DNA of 64,000 nt, taken from contig DASUEU010000049.1 in the NCBI GenBank assembly GCA_036274895.1, positions 248,001-312,000 of the forward strand, in the 5' to 3' direction. Each line of letters begins with the position of its first letter. Within the stretch, counting starts at the first letter, position 1. The DNA comes from CALMKX01 sp036274895 (GTDB lineage Bacteria > Acidobacteriota > Thermoanaerobaculia > Multivoradales > SZUA-115). The notes beneath the pieces were generated by a model that saw nothing but the letters and a program-made list of their open reading frames with translations, did not search any database and was not told the origin of the DNA. The position numbers and the translations under genes were made by a program. This document shows positions 16,960 through 25,049 of the stretch, in pieces.

Positions 16960-17145
16960 TCAGGCGGCCGGCTGGTCTTCCTCTTGAGGGACCCTCGGGC
17001 TGCCTAGGAGGCGGTCCTGGTACTGCTTCTGGAGCTCAATGTAGTAGGCCGCCAGCCGGGAGGAGCCCTGGCCGAACTGCGCCGAGATCTGAGGGCGGAT
17101 CGCGCGGATCTCGTCGATGACCGGGTCAGGATGGCGCTGTCTCAT
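16960..17145 (-). CDS. Small hypothetical protein, antitoxin-partner-like
   Basis: A 61-residue frame starts at ATG 17145 with GGGAGAG 5 bases upstream. The sequence (DPVIDEIRAIRPQISAQFGQ, then LAAYYIELQKQYQDRLL) resembles small proteins commonly encoded beside PIN toxins, as does the product of 38838-39026. It follows the antitoxin-like gene at 17218 on the same strand by 72 bases. No toxin is present here. Function unknown; coding is supported by ribosome site, frame and family-like sequence. Confidence 0.5.
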   Translation of the reverse strand: MRQRHPDPVIDEIRAIRPQISAQFGQGSSRLAAYYIELQKQYQDRLLGSPRVPQEEDQPAA

Positions 17146-17217
17146 TGTCTCTCCCGGCCGAGCTCGTTGGCGTTCGCTGCCGGCCGCTTGAGCGACTGCC
17201 GCCAAACACTGCGTCCT

Positions 17218-17445
17218 TCACAGGGCCCGTTCGCACCCTTCCATCACGTCCAGGAGCGAATCCGGATCCGCGAGATCCACGCTGGTGCGTACGCCGCTGC
17301 CGCCGAACGTCGGCAGGCGAGCCGGAGTAGGGCGCTCCTGGCCGGGGTAGACCAACTCTCCTGGGTCAGTGCCCTTCGGAGGCTCCGGGGCTGAGAGCCT
17401 GGTCCAGGCCGCCAAAGCGGGCGGCAGGCGCCGGGTCCTCCGCAT
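17218..17445 (-). CDS. VapB-like antitoxin C-terminal segment, possibly a remnant
   Basis: The 75-residue frame starts at ATG 17445 with GAGGAG 7 bases upstream. Its C-terminal half, LPTFGGSGVRTSVDLADPDS followed by LLDVMEG, matches the toxin-wrapping tail I associate with VapB antitoxins (pattern G-x-RPGVDL-x5-LLDxM). The N-terminal ribbon-helix-helix part is missing and no PIN toxin follows. It is either a stand-alone antidote or the remains of a vapBC pair. Recognition is from memory of the motif, so moderate confidence. Confidence 0.45.
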   Translation of the reverse strand: MRRTRRLPPALAAWTRLSAPEPPKGTDPGELVYPGQERPTPARLPTFGGSGVRTSVDLADPDSLLDVMEGCERAL

Positions 17446-17499
17446 GGTCGGCTCCTCGTCGATGCCGCCGAGTATGCCAGCAGAGCCACCCCTCCCGCA

Positions 17500-17528
17500 T
17501 TGACAACCTCCCCCCATTGAGCTTGAAT
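17500..17528 (+). promoter_or_regulatory. Sigma-70-type promoter for sdhCAB
   Basis: A perfect TTGACA (17500-17505) is followed after 17 bases by TTGAAT (17523-17528, 4 of 6 matches). Start of transcription would be near 17535, giving an 86-base leader to the sdhC ATG at 17621. It is one of the best -35 boxes in the window. Confidence 0.55.
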
Positions 17529-17620
17529 GCGACTCGGCTTCACCGGTCCCATCTCCGTGACTCTAGGGCGGTTGTGCCCCGTTTCGTGCGGGCTGCCGCC
17601 TCGTCAGCGAGGAGCCTCGA

Positions 17621-18421
17621 ATGGCGCAAGCGGACTTGCTGCAGCGGCGGGCCTTCGGCCAGACGTCACGCCGCGACGCCTGGTGGCTGGCGCCCCTGGG
17701 CGTCTTCGTCGCCCTGGGCTCGTTCATCGTCTACGCCACCTGGGCGGCCTTCCAGAACGCGCATTACACCCACGGTCCTTACCTCTCGCCGTTCTACTCG
17801 CCGGAGATGTGGGGCAGCTCCTCCCACGCCTGGTTCCAGGGCAAGCCGAGCTTCTGGCCGGACTGGCTGAGCTTCTCGCCGGCCTTCCTGGTGCTGTGGG
17901 CGCCGGGCGGCTTCCGCCTCACCTGCTACTACTACCGCGGCGCCTACTACAAGGCATTCTGGGCGGATCCCCCCTCCTGCGCCGTGGGTGAGCCGCGCAA
18001 GAGCTACCGCGGCGAGCACTCCTTCCCCCTGATCCTCCAGAACGTCCACCGCTACTTTCTTTACGCCTCGATCGGCCTGCTGCTGATCCTGTCCTACGAC
18101 GTCTGGAAGGCCCTGTGGTTTCTGGACCCGGCCACCGGGCAAACCCGCTTCGGCATCGGCGTCGGCACCCTGGTGCTCGCCGCCAACGTCTACTTCCTGG
18201 GCAGCTACGCCCTCGGCTGCCACTCTCTACGGCACCTGCTCGGCGGCCGCATCGACGTGCTCTCCAAGAGACCCGGCCGCCAGCTCGCCTGGCGTTGCTC
18301 CAGCTGCCTCAACCGCCGCCACCAGGTCTTCGCTTGGTGCAGCCTTTTCTCGGTGGCCTTCTCCGACCTCTACGTCCGGCTCTGCTCGATGGGCATCTGG
18401 AGCGACTGGAGGCTGCTCTGA
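17621..18421 (+). CDS. sdhC: Succinate dehydrogenase/fumarate reductase membrane subunit
   Basis: This 266-residue integral membrane protein has about five hydrophobic segments, with conserved histidines in LILQNVHRYFLYAS (about 140) and the CHSLRHLLGG motif (about 199-208), likely heme ligands. It anchors the dehydrogenase and passes electrons to quinone. No separate sdhD exists: the single large anchor and the order C-A-B follow the actinobacterial/acidobacterial type rather than the E. coli one. It overlaps sdhA by one base (TGATG). Confidence 0.88.
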   Translation: MAQADLLQRRAFGQTSRRDAWWLAPLGVFVALGSFIVYATWAAFQNAHYTHGPYLSPFYSPEMWGSSSHAWFQGKPSFWPDWLSFSPAFLVLWAPGGFRLTCYYYRGAYYKAFWADPPSCAVGEPRKSYRGEHSFPLILQNVHRYFLYASIGLLLILSYDVWKALWFLDPATGQTRFGIGVGTLVLAANVYFLGSYALGCHSLRHLLGGRIDVLSKRPGRQLAWRCSSCLNRRHQVFAWCSLFSVAFSDLYVRLCSMGIWSDWRLL

Positions 18422-20238
18422 TGGCCGACTACCGGACTCTGGACTTCGACGTGCTGGTGGTCGGCGCCGGCGGCGCCGGTCTGCGGGCCGCCATCGAGGC
18501 CTCCGCCGCCGGTGTCTCCGTGGGGGTGGTGTCGAAGTCCCTGCTGGGCAAGGCCCACACCGTGATGGCCGAGGGCGGCATCGCCGCGGCGATGGCCAAC
18601 GTCGACGACCGCGACGGCTGGAAGGTCCACTTCGCCGACACCATGCGCGGCGGCCAGTACGTCAACCACCCGCGCATGGCCGAGCTGCACGCCAAGGAGG
18701 CGCCGGACCGGGTGCGGGAGCTGGAAGCCTGGGGCGCCCTCTTCGATCGCACCGCGGACGGCCGCATCCTCCAGCGCAACTTCGGCGGCCACAAGTACCC
18801 GCGCCTGGCCCACGTGGGCGACCGCACCGGCCTCGAGATGATCCGCACCCTCCAGGACCACGGCGTTCACCGCGGTATCTCCTTCCACATGGAGACCACC
18901 CTGCTCGAGCTGCTGACGGCAGAAGGGCGGGTGGTGGGCGCCTTCGGCTACGAGCGGGAGCGGGGCCGCTTCGTGCTCTTCCGTGCCGGGGCGGTGGTGC
19001 TCGCCACCGGCGGCATCGGCCGAGCCTACGAGATCACCTCCAACAGCTGGGAGTACACCGGCGACGGGCAGGCTCTGGCCTACCACGCCGGCGCCGAGCT
19101 GATCGACATGGAGTTCGTACAGTTCCATCCCACCGGCATGGTCTGGCCGCCTTCGGTGCGCGGCATTCTGGTCACCGAGGGAGTGCGGGGTGAGGGCGGT
19201 GTGCTGCGCAACAGCACCGGCAAGCGCTTCATGTTCGACGACATCCCCGAGAACTACCGCCACCAGACCGCCGACAACGAGGAGGAAGGCTGGCGCTACA
19301 CTCAGGGCGACAAGGAAGCCCGCCGCCCCCCCGAGCTCTTGACTCGCGACCACGTGGCGCGCTGCATCGTGCGCGAGATCAAGGACGGCCGGGGCAGCCC
19401 GCACGGCGGCGTGTTCTTGGACATCTCCTGGATCGCCGAGCGGCTGCCCAACGCCGCCGAGCACATCAAGAAGAAGCTGCCCAGCATGTACCACCAGTTC
19501 AAGGAGCTGGCCGGCATCGACATCACCAAAGAGCCCATGGAGGTGGGCCCCACCACCCACTACATGATGGGCGGCGTGAAGGTCGATGCGGACTCCCAGA
19601 TGTCCACCGTGCCCGGCCTCTTCGCGGCCGGGGAGTGCGCGGCGGGGCTCCACGGCGCCAACCGCCTGGGGGGCAACTCCCTTTCGGATCTGCTGGTCTT
19701 CGGGCGTCGGGCCGGGGGCCATGCCGCCGAATTCGCCCGCGAGAACGGCCGCGCCGAAGTCGACCCCGCCCGGGTGGAGGGGGCCGCGGCCCGGGCTTTG
19801 GCGCCGTTCGAGCGCGCGCAGGGCGCGGCTGAGGGGCCCTACCAGGTGCAGCACAACCTGCAGACCATGATGCAGCGGCTGGTGGGCATCGTGCGCCGGG
19901 GCGAGGAGATGGAGCAGGCCCTCGGCGAGCTGGCGGCCCTGCGGCGCCGGGCCGCGGAGGTGGCGGTGGTGGGCAATCGGGAGTACAACCCGGGCTGGCA
20001 CACCGCCCTCGACCTCGACTCCCTCCTGACCGTTTCGGAGGCGATCACCCGATCGGCACTGATCCGCCGAGAGAGCCGCGGGGCGCACTTCCGCGAGGAC
20101 TTTCCGGCCAAGGAAGCCGGCTTCGGCAAGGTCAACGTGCGAGTGAGGAAGGGTGCAGACGGGGAGATGGAGGTCGCGGAAACCCCCACCGTGGAGCTCA
20201 CCCCGGAGCTTGCCGCTGTCATCGAGGAGATGGGCTGA
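18421..20238 (+). CDS. sdhA: Succinate dehydrogenase/fumarate reductase flavoprotein subunit
   Basis: SdhA oxidises succinate to fumarate in the TCA cycle (or the reverse). The 605-residue product has the FAD motif VLVVGAGGAGLRAAIEA (about 10-26), the covalent-FAD histidine region GKAHTVMAEGG (about 44-54), the substrate-site EFVQFHPTG (about 237) and GLFAAGECAAGLHGANRLGG (about 398-417). I chose the ATG overlapping the sdhC stop; an upstream extension in this frame is only an artefact of high G+C. It ends overlapping sdhB by one base. Confidence 0.95.
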   Translation: MADYRTLDFDVLVVGAGGAGLRAAIEASAAGVSVGVVSKSLLGKAHTVMAEGGIAAAMANVDDRDGWKVHFADTMRGGQYVNHPRMAELHAKEAPDRVRELEAWGALFDRTADGRILQRNFGGHKYPRLAHVGDRTGLEMIRTLQDHGVHRGISFHMETTLLELLTAEGRVVGAFGYERERGRFVLFRAGAVVLATGGIGRAYEITSNSWEYTGDGQALAYHAGAELIDMEFVQFHPTGMVWPPSVRGILVTEGVRGEGGVLRNSTGKRFMFDDIPENYRHQTADNEEEGWRYTQGDKEARRPPELLTRDHVARCIVREIKDGRGSPHGGVFLDISWIAERLPNAAEHIKKKLPSMYHQFKELAGIDITKEPMEVGPTTHYMMGGVKVDADSQMSTVPGLFAAGECAAGLHGANRLGGNSLSDLLVFGRRAGGHAAEFARENGRAEVDPARVEGAAARALAPFERAQGAAEGPYQVQHNLQTMMQRLVGIVRRGEEMEQALGELAALRRRAAEVAVVGNREYNPGWHTALDLDSLLTVSEAITRSALIRRESRGAHFREDFPAKEAGFGKVNVRVRKGADGEMEVAETPTVELTPELAAVIEEMG

Positions 20239-20987
20239 TGGCCAAGGTGACCTTCAAGATCTGGCGCGGGGATGCTACCGGCGGCGGCCTCGCGGAGTAC
20301 CAGACCGAGGTCGGCGCGGGCATGGTGGTGCTCGACGCCGTCCACCAGATCCAGGCCGAGTCCGCCGGCGACCTCGCCGTGCGCTGGAACTGCAAGGCCG
20401 GCAAGTGCGGCTCCTGCTCGGCGGAGGTCAACGGCAAGCCGCGCCTGATGTGCATGACCCGCCTCGCAGACTTGCCGCTCGAGGAGGGGGTGACCGTCGA
20501 GCCCATGCGGGCCTTCCCCACGGTCAAGGATCTGGTGACCGACGTTTCCTGGAACTACGAGGTCAAAAAGCGGATCAAGCCGTTCAAGCCGCGCGAGCCC
20601 GACGCGCCGGACGGCACCTGGCGCATCGCCCAGGAGGACGTCGAGCGGGTGCAGGAGTTCCGCAAGTGCATCGAGTGCTACCTCTGCCAGGACGTCTGTC
20701 ACGTCCTGCGCGAGCACCAGCTCCATGCCGAGTTCATCGGCCCGCGCTTCCTGGTCTACGCCGCGGCCCTGGAGATGCACCCCTTGGATACCGAGGATCG
20801 CCTGAAGGACCTCAAGGACGAGCACGGGGTCGGCTACTGCAACATCACCAAGTGCTGCACCAAGGTCTGCCCCGAAGGCATCACCATCACGGACAATGCG
20901 ATCATCCCGCTCAAGGAGCGAGTGGTGGATGAGTTCTACGATCCGCTGAAGAAGCTCGTGGACCTCTTCCGCCGCCGAGGGAGCTGA
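20238..20987 (+). CDS. sdhB: Succinate dehydrogenase/fumarate reductase iron-sulfur subunit
   Basis: The 249-residue product carries the [2Fe-2S] ligands in CKAGKCGSC plus a later Cys (about 53-75), and two ferredoxin-like clusters with CIECYLCQDVCH (about 143) and CNITKCCTKVCP (about 201). It moves electrons from FAD to the membrane subunit. The start ATG shares its A with the sdhA stop. The C-A-B run is therefore fully overlapping and translationally coupled. Confidence 0.95.
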   Translation: MAKVTFKIWRGDATGGGLAEYQTEVGAGMVVLDAVHQIQAESAGDLAVRWNCKAGKCGSCSAEVNGKPRLMCMTRLADLPLEEGVTVEPMRAFPTVKDLVTDVSWNYEVKKRIKPFKPREPDAPDGTWRIAQEDVERVQEFRKCIECYLCQDVCHVLREHQLHAEFIGPRFLVYAAALEMHPLDTEDRLKDLKDEHGVGYCNITKCCTKVCPEGITITDNAIIPLKERVVDEFYDPLKKLVDLFRRRGS

Positions 20988-20992
20988 ACGCC

Positions 20993-21493
20993 ATGCTCGA
21001 GCTCAAAGCCCTGCCCCGGGAAGCCGTTCCCGCCGCCCTTGACAAGGCCGAGCACTACCGTTTCTTGAACGAGCCGAGAGAGGCCGAGAGCATCTGTCTC
21101 GACGTGCTGGCCATCGAGCCGGACAATCAGCGGGCCGCGAGGACCCTGCTGCTCGCCCTGACCGACCAGTTCGACCGCGATCTCGCCGGCATCTTCGACC
21201 GCGCCCGCGAGGCCGCTCGCCGGCTCGAGGACGACTACAGCCGCGCCTACTACGGGGGCATCGTCTTCGAGCGCGCGGCCAAAGCGCGGCTGCGCCGGGG
21301 CGGCCCGCACGCCAACTTCATCGCCCACGACTGGTTGCAGCAGGCCCTGGAGCACTTCGAAGCCGCCGAGAAGCTGGCTCCAGCCGGCAATCCGGACGCC
21401 ACTCTGCGCTGGAACACCTGCGTGCGGCTGTTTCAGAGTAACCCGGCCCTGCGCTCCGGCACCCCGGAGCTCGAGCACCAGATGCTGGAGTAG
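20993..21493 (+). CDS. TPR-like helical protein in the sdh operon
   Basis: This 166-residue, soluble, helix-rich protein begins 5 bases after sdhB. Residues about 15-50 (AEHYRFLNEPREAESICLDV, then LAIEPDNQRAARTLLLAL) and about 115-130 (ALEHFEAAEKLAPAGNPDA) look like tetratricopeptide units, so a protein-binding role is likely. No catalytic motif is seen. Its tight spacing suggests a role in assembly or maturation of the succinate dehydrogenase, but that is inference from position. Confidence 0.65.
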   Translation: MLELKALPREAVPAALDKAEHYRFLNEPREAESICLDVLAIEPDNQRAARTLLLALTDQFDRDLAGIFDRAREAARRLEDDYSRAYYGGIVFERAAKARLRRGGPHANFIAHDWLQQALEHFEAAEKLAPAGNPDATLRWNTCVRLFQSNPALRSGTPELEHQMLE

Positions 21494-21516
21494 AACCTCT
21501 GAAAGGAGAAGACCTC

Positions 21517-22311
21517 ATGAAGTACCCGCAAGCCCTCGGCTTTGTGCTCACTGGGTTTCTCCTCGCCGCCGTGCCGGGTTGGGCGATCAGCTACGGCCAG
21601 CCAGACGGCACGGATCATCCCAACGTCGGCGGCATGGTCGCCGAGCTGGGTCCGCAGGGGGAGAAGCTGCTGATTTGCTCCGGCACCCTGATCTCACCGA
21701 CGGTCTTCCTGACCGCCGCGCACTGCACGGCCTACTTGGAGTCGCTGGGCATCCTGGACGTCTGGGTCACCTTCGAACCCGAGTTCACCGATCGCTCCCG
21801 TCTTCACCACGGCACGATGTTTACCCATCCCGAGTACAACCAGGCGCAGTCCGATCCCAAGGACATCGCGGTGATCGTTCTCGATCGCGCGGTGCGAGGC
21901 ATCACCCCGGCCTCGCTGCCGGCGGCCGGCCTCTTCGATCGCATGATGGCGGATCACACTTTGAACGGCCAGCGTTTCACGGCGGTGGGCTTCGGCGTGC
22001 TCGAGCCCCAGGTCGGCGGCGGGCCACCGGTCTTTCCGGACACCAACCTGCGCTGGGTCGCGGTCTCTGAGTTCAACGCCCTGAACGCTGTGTGGCTGCG
22101 CTTGTCGCAGAATGACGCGACCGGCGACGGTGGCACCTGCTTCGGGGACTCCGGTGGGCCGAATTTCCTCGGCGCCGGGGCCCAGGAGACGAGCATCGTG
22201 GCGGCGTTGACGGTCACCGGCGACTCCATGTGCTTTGCCACCAACGTGGACTACCGACTGGACACGCCCCAGGCCAGAGCGTTCCTCGGTCAGTTCGTGA
22301 TTCTCCCGTGA
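21517..22311 (+). CDS. Secreted trypsin-like serine protease (S1)
   Basis: The 264-residue product has a signal peptide (MKYPQALGFVLTGFLLAAVP, cleavage after about residue 23) and the S1 catalytic triad: His in LTAAHC (about 65-70), Asp in DPKDIAVIVLD (about 113) and Ser in GDSGGP (about 210). A conserved cysteine pair flanks the His loop. It is exported and probably degrades extracellular protein. AAAGGAGAAG precedes the ATG at good distance. Downstream lies a cytochrome c gene only 4 bases away, an odd operon partner. Confidence 0.92.
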   Translation: MKYPQALGFVLTGFLLAAVPGWAISYGQPDGTDHPNVGGMVAELGPQGEKLLICSGTLISPTVFLTAAHCTAYLESLGILDVWVTFEPEFTDRSRLHHGTMFTHPEYNQAQSDPKDIAVIVLDRAVRGITPASLPAAGLFDRMMADHTLNGQRFTAVGFGVLEPQVGGGPPVFPDTNLRWVAVSEFNALNAVWLRLSQNDATGDGGTCFGDSGGPNFLGAGAQETSIVAALTVTGDSMCFATNVDYRLDTPQARAFLGQFVILP

Positions 22312-22315
22312 CGGG

Positions 22316-22855
22316 GTGTGGATGAAGGGTTTACGTGGCTTCGTCGTGGCCCTGGTTCTGGTGATCTTGGGCTTGCTACTTTTCGTCTATTCGGGCTCCT
22401 ACGACGTGGCGGCCTCCAGCTCTCCGGGCAAGGCCGAGGAGTGGCTGCTCGAGTCCATCCGTGAGAGCGGGATCTCGAGCCGCGCTAAGGGCATCAAGGC
22501 GCCCGCGCTGGGTAGCCCGGAGCAGGTGCAGCAGGGCTTCGAGCTGTACCGAGCCCACTGCGTCACCTGCCACGGCGCCCCGGGAGCGCCGCCCGAAGAG
22601 CTGGCCATGGGCCTCCACCCCGTACCGCCTGGCCTCTCCTTCCCGAAGGTACAGAAACGCCCGGACGCCGAGCTGTTCTGGATCGCCAAGCACGGCCTCA
22701 AGTTCACCGGCATGCCCGGCTTCGGCATGATGCGAAGCGACGAAGAGCTCTGGGCCGTGGTCGCCTTCGTTAGAAAGCTCCCCAACCTCTCGCCGGACGA
22801 CTACCAGCGCATGGCGGAAGCAGGGGAGTCCGAGAGCAGCACCGGCGAGATCTGA
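22316..22855 (+). CDS. Membrane-anchored mono-heme cytochrome c
   Basis: The product is 179 residues from GTG 22316 (177 from ATG 22322, equally plausible). An N-terminal membrane segment (about 6-25) is followed by one class I cytochrome c domain with the heme site CVTCH (about 82-86) and a distal Met in FTGMPGFG (about 125-132). It should sit on the outer face of the inner membrane and carry electrons. The gene follows the protease after 4 bases; a 12-bp hairpin ends the unit. Confidence 0.88.
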   Translation: MWMKGLRGFVVALVLVILGLLLFVYSGSYDVAASSSPGKAEEWLLESIRESGISSRAKGIKAPALGSPEQVQQGFELYRAHCVTCHGAPGAPPEELAMGLHPVPPGLSFPKVQKRPDAELFWIAKHGLKFTGMPGFGMMRSDEELWAVVAFVRKLPNLSPDDYQRMAEAGESESSTGEI

Positions 22856-22863
22856 TCCGTTCT

Positions 22864-22891
22864 GGAGTGCGGCGAGCCGTCGCCGCACTCC
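22864..22891 (+). terminator. 12-bp hairpin after the cytochrome c gene
   Basis: GGAGTGCGGCGA (22864-22875) and TCGCCGCACTCC (22880-22891) form a perfect 12-bp stem with loop GCCG, 8 bases after the stop. No U-run follows. It is a likely terminator of the sdh-protease-cytochrome unit. Confidence 0.65.
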
Positions 22892-22922
22892 AAAGACACT
22901 TCGGTCCGCAACTCCGTCAACC

Positions 22923-22983
22923 TGTCATCCCGACCGAAGCCGAGGGCCGTGGCGCACCGGCACGAGGGACCGAGGTCCCTCGC
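22923..22983. repeat. REP-like intergenic repeat
   Basis: The sequence TGTCATCCCGACCGAAGCC (22923-22941), then GAGGGACC-GA-GGTCCCTC (an 8-bp palindrome, 22964-22981), has the form of the dispersed TGTCATCCCGAGCGnAGCGAGGGA repeats found between genes of many bacteria. Only one copy lies in this window, so repetition in the genome is inferred. Confidence 0.5.
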
Positions 22984-23040
22984 TACCGCCGATCGCCGTC
23001 AGGTCGGAAGCAACGCGGATCAGCGCTGCCTCGAGCCGAG

Positions 23041-23283
23041 TCACTTGGAGAAGCGCCCCTCGGGGGCGAGAGTGAGGCCGGGAATCTCCCGCTGTCGGGA
23101 GCTGGGGCGGCCCAGCCACTCCAGCAGCCGAGCCTCGATCTGCTCCGGGCTCTCGTCGGGGAACTTTCGGCGCAGGTTCTCCCGCATCATGTGCTCACCG
23201 GTCTCGTAGAGGTCGAACAGCAGGTTCATCCTCTCGAGCACCTTCGGGTCACGCACCGTTTGCATGCCCCGAATTCTAGTCAT
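23041..23283 (-). CDS. Small conserved protein coupled to the AAA+ ATPase
   Basis: The 80-residue product starts at the ATG that overlaps the ATPase stop (TGATG at 23281-23285), so it is translationally coupled. A second ATG, 6 codons on at 23265, is possible. The sequence is helical and charged: LLFDLYETGEHMMRENLRRK, then FPDESPEQIEARLLEWLGRP. Similar small proteins occur beside AbiEii-type and other ATPase genes as far as I recall. No known domain is visible. It ends the reverse-strand PspA operon. Confidence 0.65.
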   Translation of the reverse strand: MTRIRGMQTVRDPKVLERMNLLFDLYETGEHMMRENLRRKFPDESPEQIEARLLEWLGRPSSRQREIPGLTLAPEGRFSK

Positions 23284-25046
23284 CAGAACAGCTTCAGCTC
23301 CATCTTGATCGACTCCACCCTGGCCTGGAGGTGGGCGCGGTCGGCGTGTTTGTAGCGCTCGGGGAGCAGCTCGCGGCTGGTGGATTCGAGCACGGCGACC
23401 AGCACCTGCATCTCCCTTTCCTTGGAGTTGGAGAGAGGGATGAAGTCGGTGAAGGCCGTCTTCAGGTGCTCGGCGCTGACCTCCTTGGCCTCGGCAGCCT
23501 CGGCCTCCAGGGTGGCGCGCACCAGCACGGCCTCGAGATCGGAGCCGGAGAGCCCCAGCAGCTGCTCTTTCGTCGCCACCTCTTCGAGGTCCTGGACGCT
23601 GGTCTTCAGGCCCAGCTTCTTGAGCATCACCCGGTAGATCTCGCTGTACTCCTCGATCGTCTCCGGGTAGAACAGGGGCACGTGCTCCTCGGCGCGGCCC
23701 TGGCGCTTCAAGTCCACGGGCAGCAGGTCCGGCCGGCAGGTGATCAGGAACCACAGGATCTTGCCGCGGTAGCGGGTGTCGCCCATGAACGAGGCGATCT
23801 GGGCGAAGACCCGGTTCTGGGTGCCGGAGTCCCCCTGGGCCTCACGGTTGCCGAGGGCGGCGTCGGCCTCGTCGATCACCACCCCCACGGGGGTCAGGGC
23901 GGCGAGGATCTTCAGGATGCGCTCGAGGTTCGACTCGGTCGAGCCCACCCACATCGAGCGGAAGTTCTTGAGCTTGACGCAGGGGAAGCCGATCTCGTGG
24001 GCGAAGCACTCGACCAGGAAGGTCTTGGCGCTGCCCACCGGGCCGCAGACGAGATAGCCCATGGGCACCGCCGCCGGGTTGCCGCGGGCGATGGCGCGGG
24101 CGGCGCGCTTGAGCCGGGCCTTGACCGCCGGCATGCCGGCGACCATCGAGAGGTCGTACTTGGGCTCGACGTACTCGAGCAGCCCGAGCCCCTCGGTCTC
24201 GATCACCTGCTTCTTGATCTTGCGCACCCCGTCGCGGGTGATCTGCTCGCCGTTGGCGTCGATGCCGTCGAGGATCTGGCCCAGCTGCACGCGGGTGAGG
24301 CCGGCGGTGAGGTCGGCGAGCTCCCGGGTGCTGACCTCGGAGCGGGCCTGGTACCAGGAGAGAGGGCGCACCGCTTCGAGGTAGGCGATGCGCTCCGTGG
24401 TGTCCGGCCGGACGATCTCCAGCTCGCGGGTGGCGTGGGAGCGCACCAGCTTGGGATCGATCTCCGCCAGACCTTCGGTGACCAGGATGAAGATGACGTT
24501 CTTGGCCAGCAGGGTCGGGTCCTGCGACCACTTGCGGAGATAGACCAGCACCGCCCGGTCCTCGGGGCTGCGGTAGGTGGCGTCTCCGGCCGGCACCAGG
24601 GTCTCGGCGAAGGGCAGCAGCAGCACCACCGGCCGAGCGGGCGAAGCCGCCGCACAGTGCTTGAAGTAGGAGTCGAGCAGGGCGAAGCAGTTGGCGGCGT
24701 CGCGGGGCAGGGCCTGGGCCCAGTTGGTGCCGCGCACCCCGTCGTAGGCCCGCACCCGGTCCTCGAAGTGCTTGCGGCCGTCGAGGTTGGAGAAGCCGAG
24801 TCCTTCGGCCCGGTTGTAGGTGATCACCGCCGGCCAGCCGGTGAGCAGCTCGCCGGAGAGGAAGCTCTCGAGCGAGACGAAGCGCAGGCCCTGGCCGCCG
24901 CGCACCGGCACCAGGTCGGCGACCGTGCCGTGGATCAGGAAGGTGTTGGCCTGCTTGGCGCGGACGGTCTTGACCAGATCCGCCGCCCAGGCCGGTACGG
25001 CTTCGAGGAAGGGCAGCGCGGCCGGGGCGTCGGCGGTGGTGGTCAT
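23283..25046 (-). CDS. AAA+ ATPase partner of PspA (classical AAA clade, Ycf46-like layout)
   Basis: The 587-residue product has an N-terminal half resembling a degenerate AAA fold without Walker motifs (about 1-290), then a full AAA module: Walker A GPVGSAKT (about 335-342), Walker B GVVIDEADAAL (about 388-398), and the arginine finger region LKRQGRAEEH (about 450). The second-region-of-homology arginines and the missing GAFTGA loop place it with remodelling ATPases (FtsH/Cdc48/Ycf46 style), not with PspF. It follows pspA by 3 bases. By analogy with ESCRT-III/Vps4 it might dismantle or move PspA polymers; that is inference. N-terminal signal peptide and membrane segments are absent. Confidence 0.85.
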   Translation of the reverse strand: MTTTADAPAALPFLEAVPAWAADLVKTVRAKQANTFLIHGTVADLVPVRGGQGLRFVSLESFLSGELLTGWPAVITYNRAEGLGFSNLDGRKHFEDRVRAYDGVRGTNWAQALPRDAANCFALLDSYFKHCAAASPARPVVLLLPFAETLVPAGDATYRSPEDRAVLVYLRKWSQDPTLLAKNVIFILVTEGLAEIDPKLVRSHATRELEIVRPDTTERIAYLEAVRPLSWYQARSEVSTRELADLTAGLTRVQLGQILDGIDANGEQITRDGVRKIKKQVIETEGLGLLEYVEPKYDLSMVAGMPAVKARLKRAARAIARGNPAAVPMGYLVCGPVGSAKTFLVECFAHEIGFPCVKLKNFRSMWVGSTESNLERILKILAALTPVGVVIDEADAALGNREAQGDSGTQNRVFAQIASFMGDTRYRGKILWFLITCRPDLLPVDLKRQGRAEEHVPLFYPETIEEYSEIYRVMLKKLGLKTSVQDLEEVATKEQLLGLSGSDLEAVLVRATLEAEAAEAKEVSAEHLKTAFTDFIPLSNSKEREMQVLVAVLESTSRELLPERYKHADRAHLQARVESIKMELKLF

Positions 25047-25049
25047 CGG

